This document shows, piece after piece, positions 36,939 to 45,417 of a stretch of 64,000 nt of DNA (within the stretch, counting starts at the first letter, position 1; each line of letters opens with the position of its first letter). The notes under the pieces are model-generated. The model had not been told where the DNA came from, did no database searches, and worked only from the letters and a program-made list of their open reading frames with translations. Position numbers and translations under genes: made by a program. Source of the stretch: Actinomycetes bacterium (GTDB lineage: Bacteria > Actinomycetota > Actinomycetes > S36-B12); NCBI GenBank assembly GCA_024639145.1, contig JAHEIZ010000002.1, forward strand, positions 62,001 through 126,000. Reading direction: 5' to 3'.

Positions 36939-37766
36939 ATGAACCTGGACGAGTACGAATCAGCCGTCGCGGCCGCGAGCCTGGACTCCACGATGCCCTA
37001 TCCGGCGAATCACTTCGCCTTCCGCCATGTCCTCGCGTGTCTGCCACCGGCAGGTGGGCTGTCCCTTGTCGAGATCGGCGTCGGGGCCGGGGGAGCGATT
37101 CCCCTCTTCGCGGGAGCGGGCTTCGCCTTCGCCGGTATCGATCGTGAGGCCCCGTGCGTCACGGTCAGCAAGAAGGCGCTGTGGGAGGCAGGACAGGATC
37201 CCGATCGCATCATCGTGGCCGACCTGGAGAGTCCCGAGTCGTGTGCAGCGCTTCCCGGCGCAGGCACCTTCGATGTGCTCATCGGAATGGGAGTTCTCCC
37301 GCATGTGACATCGGTCAGGCAGGGCGTGCTCGCTGCGGTCGACCTCGTGCGGCCTGGCGGTCACGTATTCCTCGAATTCCGTAATGCGCTGTTCTCCCTG
37401 GTCACCTTCAATCGCTACACCCAGGAATTCATCCGCGATCGGCTCCTGGCGGATGCCTCGGCAGATGTACTCGACGCGGTAGACGCCGAACTGAGTGAAC
37501 GACTCAATCTCGCCATTCCCTCGGGCGAGATTCATCCCGAGGCCTTCCATGTTCCCTTCGAGATCGAGGCTCTCGCACACGAGCTGGGCTTAGTGGACCC
37601 GCGCATCATTCCCTTCCACTTTCACGCCGGCATGCCGGCAATCGAGAATCGGGTGGCGCAGTCCTATCGACTCGATTCCATCGCTCTCGAGGACGACTCC
37701 TCCGGGTGGAAGGGGCTCTTCCTCGCCTCGGCATTCCTGCTTCATGTCCAACGGCCGCAGGAGTAG
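36939..37766 (+). CDS. Class I SAM-dependent methyltransferase, substrate unknown
   Basis: 275 residues with the SAM-binding motif I LVEIGVGAGGAIPLFAGAGF near residue 45, motif II acidic residue in FAGIDREAP, and post-motif FDVLIGMGVLPHV near 110 (a Ubi/COQ5-like small-molecule methyltransferase fold). The C-terminal third has no recognised domain. No membrane segments. The transporter gene follows 6 bases later, so they form one unit under the divergent winged-helix regulator. Confidence 0.8.
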   Translation: MNLDEYESAVAAASLDSTMPYPANHFAFRHVLACLPPAGGLSLVEIGVGAGGAIPLFAGAGFAFAGIDREAPCVTVSKKALWEAGQDPDRIIVADLESPESCAALPGAGTFDVLIGMGVLPHVTSVRQGVLAAVDLVRPGGHVFLEFRNALFSLVTFNRYTQEFIRDRLLADASADVLDAVDAELSERLNLAIPSGEIHPEAFHVPFEIEALAHELGLVDPRIIPFHFHAGMPAIENRVAQSYRLDSIALEDDSSGWKGLFLASAFLLHVQRPQE

Positions 37767-37772
37767 ACCTAC

Positions 37773-38735
37773 ATGGATATCTGGTCGCTGGCGCTGGGAA
37801 ACCTGCTGTCCATCCCGATCCTGTGCTTCGTGCTCGGGCTCGTGGCAACGCGTATCAAGTCGGATCTGCGCATCTCCGAGAGCGTGATGCGATTTCTCAC
37901 CTTCTACCTCCTCCTCGCCATCGGGATCAAGGGCGGTGTCTCCCTCCGCGGAGCGGAGCTCGCCGAGGTGGCCTGGCCGATCGTCGCGACTATCGCACTC
38001 GGCATCGTGCTTCCGATCGCGGCCTTCGGCGCATTGCGAATTCTGACCCCGCTGGGGCGGGTTGATCGAGGCGCGATCGCCGCTCACTATGGGTCGACTT
38101 CCCTTGTCACCTTCACCGCTGCGCTTGTCTTCCTGGAGGCCGCCGAGATCCTCGTCGAGGGCTATGTCGTGACCCTTCTGGCGATCATGGAGATCCCGGG
38201 GATCATCGTCGGCCTCATGCTCGCGAGCTCGCACGGACGACAGGTTCGACAGTTCGGGTCGACTGCGCGAGAGGTCCTGACCAGCCCGTCGATCGCCCTT
38301 CTCGTCGGTGGCGTTGTCATCGGAGCGGTAGCGGGGCCGGTGCGCTACTCCTCCGTCGCCCCGTTCTTCACCGACCTGTTCGTCGGGGTACTCAGCATCT
38401 TCCTTCTGCAGATGGGCATCACCGTGGCCAGCCGCCTTGGCGGATTCGTGAGTGCTGGCCCCGGACTTGCCGTGTTCGCGTTGGCCTTCCCGCTGGTGGC
38501 CGGCTCGGCGGGGGTCCTTGCGGGCACCTGGGCCGGACTGGGCCCCGGTGGTGCCACGATCCTGGGGGTGCTGTGTGCCAGCGCCTCGTACATCGCGGCA
38601 CCCGCGGCCGTTCGCCTCGCCCTGCCGAATGCTGACGAGGGGCTGGCAATCACCTGCAGCCTGGGCCTGACCTTTCCGCTCAACATGGTGGCGGGCATCC
38701 CCGCCCTGGCTGCCCTGGGTGAGGTGCTTGCCTGA
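37773..38735 (+). CDS. SbtA-family (sodium-dependent bicarbonate type) transporter
   Basis: 320 residues, about ten hydrophobic segments in two similar halves. Recognisable Sbt features are IKSDLRISESVMRFLTFYLLL, LAIGIKGGVSLRG near residue 50 and the serine-rich GSTSLVTFTAALVFLE near 110, where SbtA binds substrate and sodium. Cyanobacterial SbtA imports bicarbonate and is inhibited by the PII-like SbtB; no SbtB gene lies here, so the substrate is uncertain. It ends the accessory cassette before smc. Confidence 0.78.
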   Translation: MDIWSLALGNLLSIPILCFVLGLVATRIKSDLRISESVMRFLTFYLLLAIGIKGGVSLRGAELAEVAWPIVATIALGIVLPIAAFGALRILTPLGRVDRGAIAAHYGSTSLVTFTAALVFLEAAEILVEGYVVTLLAIMEIPGIIVGLMLASSHGRQVRQFGSTAREVLTSPSIALLVGGVVIGAVAGPVRYSSVAPFFTDLFVGVLSIFLLQMGITVASRLGGFVSAGPGLAVFALAFPLVAGSAGVLAGTWAGLGPGGATILGVLCASASYIAAPAAVRLALPNADEGLAITCSLGLTFPLNMVAGIPALAALGEVLA

Positions 38736-38806
38736 TGGCCGTCGCCTCAGGTGCGCGAGTGGTGTCGGTCTGGTGATTGCGGTCCGAATGGGACTGCCCT
38801 GGGAGA

Positions 38807-38812
38807 TAGGCT
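38807..38812 (+). promoter_or_regulatory. Possible -10 box TAGGCT of smc
   Basis: TAGGCT lies 51 bases before the smc GTG in the 128-base gap after the transporter. No terminator hairpin was recognised in the gap. Confidence 0.35.
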
Positions 38813-38863
38813 TGGTCCGATTCGTCCTCAGCGCCCTTCCCCGCGCCTGACCAGCGGAGAACC

Positions 38864-41800
38864 GTGCACCTCAAGAATTTGACCCTCAAGGGCTTCAAGT
38901 CCTTCGCCTCGGCCACGACCTTGCACTTCGAGCCGGGCGTGACCTGTGTCGTGGGCCCTAACGGCTCGGGCAAGTCCAATGTCGTCGATGCCCTCGCCTG
39001 GGTCATGGGCGAGCAGGGTGCCAAGAGCCTGCGCGGCGGCAAGATGGAAGACGTCATCTTCTCCGGCACCGCAGGTCGTGCGCCCCTGGGTCGCGCCGAG
39101 GTGTCCTTGACCATCGATAACTCCGATGGCGCCCTGCCGATCGAGTTCTCCGAGGTCACGATCTCCCGTGTGCTCTTCCGCAACGGCGGCTCCGAGTACT
39201 CGATCAACAATCAGCCCTGTCGCCTGCTCGACGTGCAGGAGCTCCTGAGCGACTCGGGTATCGGTCGCGAGATGCACGTGATCATCGGCCAGAACCGACT
39301 CACCTCGATCCTCGAGGCCACCCCCGAGGAGCGCCGCGGAATCATCGAGGAGGCGGCCGGTGTTCTCAAGCATCGTCGCCGTAAGGAGAAGGCGCTTCGC
39401 AAGCTCGATGCGATGGGTGCGAACCTGACTCGACTCGAGGATCTCACCACTGAGCTTCGTCGCCAGTTGAAGCCGTTGGGCCGGCAGGCTGAGGTCGCTC
39501 GTCGTGCAGTGGTCATCCAGACCGATGTGCGCGACTCGCGCCTGCGCCTGTTCGCCGATGATCTCGTCACCTTGCGCGATGCTCACGAGGCCGAGGTCGC
39601 CGACGAGACCGCACTTCGTGAGCGTCAGGCCGAGGTCGAGAGTTCACTTGCGACGCTCGTCGCGCGCGAGGGCGAACTTGAGCTGGTCGCCCAGACTGAT
39701 GCACCGCGACTGACCGCAGCCCAGGAGACCTGGTTCAAGCTCAGCGGACTGAGTGAGCGCTTCAACGGATTGGTTCAGCTCGGTGTCGAGCGCGTGCGCA
39801 ATCTGCAGCCCGAGGCGGAGGAAGAGGCCTCGGGTCGCGACCCCGAGCAGATCGAGGCCGAGGCTCGCTCACTGCGCGCACAGGAATTCGAGCTCGGCCG
39901 CGAGGTCGAGGCGGCGCGCCAGGCATTGTCCGAGGCGGAGGGTGCGCGTGCGGCTGCCGAGCAGGCAGCAGCGGCGGAAGAGCGTCGTGTCGCCGAGATC
40001 GAGCGTGCCGCCGCCGATCGCCGCGAAAGCCTGGCTCGCCTGACTGGCCAGGTCAATGCGGCCACGTCGCGTCTTGAGACCCGCAGCACTGAGATCGAGC
40101 GCCTGTCCGCATCGGTGGCGGAGGCCACCGATCGCGGTGAGACGGCGCAGCGCGAGTTCCACGCCATTGAGGTGCAGGTGGCCGGGCTCGATGAGGGCGA
40201 AGTGGGCCTTGATGAAGAGCATGAGGGTGCGCAGGCCGCTCTCGAACGCGCTGATGCGCGCGTCGAGGAACTTCGCACCCTTGAGTCAGTCAAGGAGCGC
40301 GAGCGCGCGGCCCTCAGTGCACGACTCGAGGCACTCGAGCTGGGTCTCTCGCGCAAGGATGCCGCATCAGTACTCGTCGCAGCTGCTGATCGTGTTCCGG
40401 GCGTACTTGGCTCACTCGCATCTCTGCTTCAGGTCGAGCACGGTGCCCAGGCTGCAGTAGCTGCCGCGCTCGGCGATGTTGCCGACTCGGTTGTCGTGCG
40501 CGGTGTTGACTCCGCAGTCGCATCCCTCGTGCTGCTCAAGGATCAAGATGCGGGCCGCGCTGCGCTCGTCATCGCTGATCCGGAACCCACGCCTGTGGCC
40601 AATCCCGGCGACGCACCCGCTGGTCGTTGGCTGCGCGATCTCGTGCGCTGCGACGATTCCCTGCGCCCGGCTGTCGATCGCCTCCTGTCCGGTCACGTTC
40701 TCGTGGCCGATGTCAACGCGGCTGCATCCGCGCACCGTGCTCATCCCTCACTGGTCTTCGTCACCGAGGCCGGCGACGTCTTCGGCAGCGGTGTCGTGCA
40801 TGGCGGATCGACAAGTGCTCCGAGTCTTCTCGAAGTTCAGGCGGCCTATGACGAGACGCGCGAGGAACTCGATGGCGTGACCTCTGCGCTCGAGCGTGCG
40901 CGCTTCGAGATGGTGGCAGCGCGTGATGCACAGGCGCAGGCGTCGGCTGCGGTCGAGTCGACACTGTCGCGACTTCATGAGTCCGATGCCCGAATGGCCG
41001 CGGTCGCCGAGCAGTTGGGTCAGCTCGGCCAGGTCGCACGCGCAGCACTTGCCGAGGCCGAGCGACTTTCCCTGGCACTCGATGCGGCACGTGCCGCTCT
41101 GGCTCAGGACGAAGCGACGCTGGGTGAGCTGCAGGGCCGGTTGAACCAGGCACACGAGGCTCCCGAGCCCGATACCGCCGACGACAACCGACTGGCCACG
41201 GCAGAGGCAGCAAAGGCTGCTCGTCAGCATGAAGTCGACTCGCGTCTAGCCCTGCGCACGGGTGAGGAGCGGGTCACTGCGATCGGGGCTCGCGCGGCCC
41301 AGCTCGAGCGTGCTGCCGAGGCCGAGCGCCAGGCACGCATTGCCGCGATAGAGCGCCGCGAACGCCGTGCGCGTGAGCTCGTGGTTGCCCAGGCAGTACT
41401 CGCCGGCGCGCGCATCGCGCTCTCACGCGTCGAGCGTTCCGTGGCAGCTGCTGCGTCTGAGCGTGCCGAGGGCGAAAGCGCCAAGAAGGAGCGCGACGCC
41501 ACGCTGGTCACCTTGCGCACTCAGATGCGCGAGCTTGCCACTGAGCTCGATCGCCTGAAGGACACCGTTCATCGTGATGAGGTCGCACGTGCCGAGCAGC
41601 GCATGCGTATCGAGGCACTTGAGGTCAAGGTGATGGAAGACTTCGGCATCGAGACCGAGATCCTGCTCGCCGAGTACGGGCCGAGCGTTCTCGTGCCGCC
41701 TAGTGCGGTCTCGCCGGGCGACGAGATTCCCGCCGATGCACCGGCTCCTGAGCCGTACCCGTTTGTGCGTGCCGAGCAGGAGAAGCGTCTCAAGGCCGCC

Positions 41801-42433
41801 GAGCGCGATCTCGCCCTGCTGGGCAAGGTCAATCCGCTCGCACTCGAGGAGTTCTCGGCCATGGAAGAGCGCCACCGCTTCCTCACCGAGCAGCTCGATG
41901 ACCTCAAGCGCACGCGTGATGATCTCCTCGACATCATCAAGGAGGTCGACTCCCGCGTCGAGCAGGTCTTCACCGAGGCGTATGCCGAAATTGAGCGTGA
42001 GTTCGAAGGTGTCTTCTCTCGACTGTTCCCAGGAGGCGAGGGTCGCCTGATCCTGACCGACCCGAACGACATGCTCAACACAGGCGTCGATGTCGAGGCC
42101 CGCCCGCCGGGCAAGAAGGTCAAGCGGCTGTCGCTGCTCTCCGGTGGCGAGCGCTCGCTGACCGCAGTGGCCTTTCTCGTCGCATTGTTCAAGGCACGTC
42201 CGAGCCCGTTCTACGTCCTCGATGAGGTCGAGGCCGCGCTTGACGATGTCAACCTCGGCCGCCTGATCGACATCATCGAAGAGCTTCGCGATAACTCGCA
42301 GCTCATCGTGATCACTCACCAAAAGCGCACCATGGAAATCGCCGACGCGCTCTATGGCGTCTCCATGCGCGGTGACGGTGTCACGCAGGTCATCGGTCAG
42401 CGCCTGCGCGAGACCGAGGCTGCCACCGCATGA
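38864..42433 (+). CDS. smc: Chromosome segregation protein SMC
   Basis: ATPase of the condensin-like complex with ScpA and ScpB that organises and segregates the chromosome. 1189 residues in the classic order: Walker A GPNGSGKSN near residue 33, long coiled coil, hinge at about 505-645, second coiled coil rich in Ala/Glu/Arg, then signature LLSGGERS near 1090 and Walker B FYVLDEVEAALDD. GTG start after a GCGGAG site. Overlaps ftsY (ATGA), the usual actinobacterial smc-ftsY pair. Confidence 0.97.
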   Translation: MHLKNLTLKGFKSFASATTLHFEPGVTCVVGPNGSGKSNVVDALAWVMGEQGAKSLRGGKMEDVIFSGTAGRAPLGRAEVSLTIDNSDGALPIEFSEVTISRVLFRNGGSEYSINNQPCRLLDVQELLSDSGIGREMHVIIGQNRLTSILEATPEERRGIIEEAAGVLKHRRRKEKALRKLDAMGANLTRLEDLTTELRRQLKPLGRQAEVARRAVVIQTDVRDSRLRLFADDLVTLRDAHEAEVADETALRERQAEVESSLATLVAREGELELVAQTDAPRLTAAQETWFKLSGLSERFNGLVQLGVERVRNLQPEAEEEASGRDPEQIEAEARSLRAQEFELGREVEAARQALSEAEGARAAAEQAAAAEERRVAEIERAAADRRESLARLTGQVNAATSRLETRSTEIERLSASVAEATDRGETAQREFHAIEVQVAGLDEGEVGLDEEHEGAQAALERADARVEELRTLESVKERERAALSARLEALELGLSRKDAASVLVAAADRVPGVLGSLASLLQVEHGAQAAVAAALGDVADSVVVRGVDSAVASLVLLKDQDAGRAALVIADPEPTPVANPGDAPAGRWLRDLVRCDDSLRPAVDRLLSGHVLVADVNAAASAHRAHPSLVFVTEAGDVFGSGVVHGGSTSAPSLLEVQAAYDETREELDGVTSALERARFEMVAARDAQAQASAAVESTLSRLHESDARMAAVAEQLGQLGQVARAALAEAERLSLALDAARAALAQDEATLGELQGRLNQAHEAPEPDTADDNRLATAEAAKAARQHEVDSRLALRTGEERVTAIGARAAQLERAAEAERQARIAAIERRERRARELVVAQAVLAGARIALSRVERSVAAAASERAEGESAKKERDATLVTLRTQMRELATELDRLKDTVHRDEVARAEQRMRIEALEVKVMEDFGIETEILLAEYGPSVLVPPSAVSPGDEIPADAPAPEPYPFVRAEQEKRLKAAERDLALLGKVNPLALEEFSAMEERHRFLTEQLDDLKRTRDDLLDIIKEVDSRVEQVFTEAYAEIEREFEGVFSRLFPGGEGRLILTDPNDMLNTGVDVEARPPGKKVKRLSLLSGGERSLTAVAFLVALFKARPSPFYVLDEVEAALDDVNLGRLIDIIEELRDNSQLIVITHQKRTMEIADALYGVSMRGDGVTQVIGQRLRETEAATA

Positions 42434-43641
42434 GCAACGGGCTCATCTATGCCGTCATAGCGATCATCCTGGTCGTGATCGCGGTCATCGCGATTGTCGT
42501 CATCACGCGAAGTCGTCGTCAGGTCTCCTCTCTGCCCAGTGCTCCCGTCGCTCGTGTCAGCGGTGGGGGAGTGCGCGATGACGACTCCCAGGCTCGGGCA
42601 CCGTCATTGGATTCCGCTGTCGCAACGGCCGTACTCGAGCCCGGTATCGCCGAAGTCGAGCTCCAGGCGGCGATCGAGGAAGCACTCGTCTCCGAGGCTG
42701 ATCTTGAGGAACTCGCAGGGATTGAGGTCCCCGAACCCTCGGCGGGTCGCCTGCAGCGCCTTCGCGCTCGACTTGCTCGATCCAATAATGCACTGGGCAA
42801 GGGCCTCCTTGCGCTGATGAGCCGTGACTCCATCGATGACGAGACCTGGGACGAAATCGAGGAGACCCTTCTCGTCGCTGACCTCGGTGTCGGTCCGACC
42901 ATGGAATTGGTGGATCGCCTTCGCACCCGCGTGCGAGTCGAGGGCACCGCAGATGTCGGTGCGATGCTTCGCGAGGAGCTTCTCGCCCTGGTCGACCCGA
43001 CCATGGATCGCACCGTCGTCACCGAGGTGCCCGGTCGGCCGGCAGTCGTTCTCGTCGTGGGCGTTAACGGCACGGGCAAGACCACGACCACCGGCAAGCT
43101 CGCCCGGCTCCTGGTGGCCGATGGCCGCACGGTGGTACTCGGTGCCGCTGACACCTTCCGTGCGGCAGCCGCCGATCAGCTCCAGACCTGGGGTGATCGC
43201 GTCGGTGCCGCAGTCGTCAGAGGCCCCGAAGGCGGCGATCCCGCTGCAGTGGCCTTCGATGCCGTCCAGATCGGTGCCGCCTCAGATGTCGACACAGTGG
43301 TGATCGATACAGCAGGGCGACTGCACACCAAGACCGGGCTGATGGACGAGCTCGGCAAGGTCAAGCGAGTGGTCGAGAAGCAGTCACCTGTCGACGAAGT
43401 CCTGCTCGTGCTCGATGCCACCACAGGTCAGAACGGGCTCACTCAGGCGAAGGTGTTCTCGGAGGTCGTCGAGGTCACCGGTATCGCCTTGACCAAGCTT
43501 GATGGCACGGCCAAAGGCGGCATCGTTGTGGCCGTGCAGCGTGAACTGGGCGTTCCCGTCAAGCTGGTCGGTCTGGGCGAGGGGCCTGATGACCTCGCCC
43601 CCTTCGATCCCGCGGCCTTCGTCGACGCCCTGCTTGCCTGA
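42430..43641 (+). CDS. ftsY: Signal recognition particle receptor FtsY
   Basis: Membrane receptor for the SRP; its partner Ffh is encoded 4 kb downstream. 403 residues: an N-terminal membrane segment (about residues 5-27), an acidic linker to about 100, the four-helix N domain, and the GTPase G domain with P-loop GVNGTGKTTTTGKL near 212, DTAGR and TKLDGTAKGG. The real N-terminal anchor is typical for actinobacterial FtsY, unlike the E. coli peripheral form. Confidence 0.96.
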   Translation: MSNGLIYAVIAIILVVIAVIAIVVITRSRRQVSSLPSAPVARVSGGGVRDDDSQARAPSLDSAVATAVLEPGIAEVELQAAIEEALVSEADLEELAGIEVPEPSAGRLQRLRARLARSNNALGKGLLALMSRDSIDDETWDEIEETLLVADLGVGPTMELVDRLRTRVRVEGTADVGAMLREELLALVDPTMDRTVVTEVPGRPAVVLVVGVNGTGKTTTTGKLARLLVADGRTVVLGAADTFRAAAADQLQTWGDRVGAAVVRGPEGGDPAAVAFDAVQIGAASDVDTVVIDTAGRLHTKTGLMDELGKVKRVVEKQSPVDEVLLVLDATTGQNGLTQAKVFSEVVEVTGIALTKLDGTAKGGIVVAVQRELGVPVKLVGLGEGPDDLAPFDPAAFVDALLA

Positions 43642-43652
43642 TCGGGCAATTC

Positions 43653-43668
43653 GTAACACTCTCGAAAC
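43653..43668. promoter_or_regulatory. GlnR-like box before amtB
   Basis: GTAAC-N6-GAAAC at 43653-43668 fits the actinobacterial GlnR consensus half-pair. A second GTAAC at 43695-43699, 42 bases later, lacks a good partner (CGTCG). The site is 109 bases upstream of amtB, which needs strong induction under nitrogen limitation. GlnR itself is not encoded in the window. Confidence 0.55.
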
Positions 43669-43776
43669 CACCCGACGCATTTCGTGATGCATCGGTAACA
43701 CGAGCCGTCGTCCGCGGAAATGCGTGTCGAACATTCTCTCTCCAGCGAGCAACACAAGCCTTGGAGGGAGACTCGC

Positions 43777-45078
43777 ATGGAATCCGCTCTCGATACGGGC
43801 AATACCGCGTGGGTGCTGACTAGCGCCGCGATGGTCTTGCTGATGATCCCGGGCCTCGCCTTCTTCTACGGAGGCATGGTCCGATCGAAGTCAGTACTCA
43901 ACATGCTCATGATGGTCATGGGCTCACTTTTCGTCGTCGGCATCCTGTGGGTGGCCTTCGGCTACTCGATCGCCTTCGGCACCGATGTCGGTGACAGCGG
44001 CCTGCTGGGCAGCATCACCGAGAATGCCTGGCTCACCAGCCTGATGGCGGATGCGCCTGACGCGTCGCTGCCGGCCATGGCCTTCGTTGCCTTCCAGGCG
44101 ATGTTCGCGTGCATCACCGTCGGCCTGATCGCCGGCGCGATTGCCGACCGCACGAAGTTCTCGGCGTGGCTGATCTTCGCCGGGCTGTGGGCGACGCTCG
44201 TCTATTTCCCGGTGGCTCACTGGGTATGGGCGGCAGGTGGCTGGATCTTCAAGCTCGGAGTCATCGACTTCGCCGGAGGAACCGCGGTGCACATCAACGC
44301 CGGTGCGGCAGGCCTCGCACTCGCGATCGTGATCGGTCGTCGCGTGGGCTGGAAGAAGAACCCGATGCGTCCGCACAACCTGACCTTGGTCATGATCGGC
44401 GCAGGGCTGTTGTGGTTCGGCTGGTTCGGCTTCAATGCCGGCTCGGCCCTCGCCGCGAACAATGCCGCCTCGGTGGTCTTCCTGAACACCTTCGTCGCTA
44501 CCTGCGCTGCCGGTATCGGCTGGCTTGTGGTCGAGAAGATCCGCGACGGTCATGCCACATCACTCGGCGCCGCCTCGGGAATCGTGGCCGGACTTGTGGC
44601 CATTACCCCGGCGTGCTCCGCGCTCAGCCCGATCGGCTCGATCATCCTGGGTGCCGTGGCCGGCGTGCTCTGTGCACTGGCCGTCGGACTGAAGTACAAG
44701 CTCGGCTATGACGATTCACTCGACGTCGTGGGTGTCCACCTCGTGGGCGGCCTCGTCGGCACCCTGGCCATCGGCTTCCTGGCCACCGACCTGGCCCCGG
44801 CCGGCGTCAACGGCCTGTTCTACGGAGGTGGCGCAGATCAGCTCGGAAAGCAGGCCATCGGCGCCTTCGCCGTGCTGTTCTACTCGCTGATCGTGGCCGG
44901 CCTGCTCGGCCTTCTTCTCAAGTACACGATCGGCATCCGAATCACCAAGGATGATGAGGTTGCGGGTATCGACCTCACCGAGCATGCAGAATCCGCTTAC
45001 GAACTCGGTGAGTCCGGCGGCGGCGGAGTATTCGCAGGCGTGGGTCACGCGGCCCGCGTCAAGACGGAGGTGGAATAA
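43777..45078 (+). CDS. amtB: Ammonium transporter
   Basis: 433-residue Amt-family channel with eleven predicted membrane segments: SAAMVLLMIPGLAFFYGGMVRSKSVL at the N-terminus, WVWAAGGWIFKLGVIDFAGGTAVHINAG near residue 150 and VVGVHLVGGLVGTLAIGF near 315 with the pore histidine. The ATG at 43777 has GGAGGGAG upstream and is preferred over an in-frame ATG 57 bases earlier. glnK follows directly (TAA ATG), so the PII protein that gates the channel is co-translated. Confidence 0.96.
   Translation: MESALDTGNTAWVLTSAAMVLLMIPGLAFFYGGMVRSKSVLNMLMMVMGSLFVVGILWVAFGYSIAFGTDVGDSGLLGSITENAWLTSLMADAPDASLPAMAFVAFQAMFACITVGLIAGAIADRTKFSAWLIFAGLWATLVYFPVAHWVWAAGGWIFKLGVIDFAGGTAVHINAGAAGLALAIVIGRRVGWKKNPMRPHNLTLVMIGAGLLWFGWFGFNAGSALAANNAASVVFLNTFVATCAAGIGWLVVEKIRDGHATSLGAASGIVAGLVAITPACSALSPIGSIILGAVAGVLCALAVGLKYKLGYDDSLDVVGVHLVGGLVGTLAIGFLATDLAPAGVNGLFYGGGADQLGKQAIGAFAVLFYSLIVAGLLGLLLKYTIGIRITKDDEVAGIDLTEHAESAYELGESGGGGVFAGVGHAARVKTEVE

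Positions 45079-45417
<339 letters not shown>

Noticed and set aside
36600-38740. Insertion sequence or genomic island explanation for the regulator-methyltransferase-transporter cassette
   Set aside because: No transposase, integrase, terminal repeats, target duplication or tRNA attachment site was seen; only the gene-order interruption and AT-rich promoter support recent gain.
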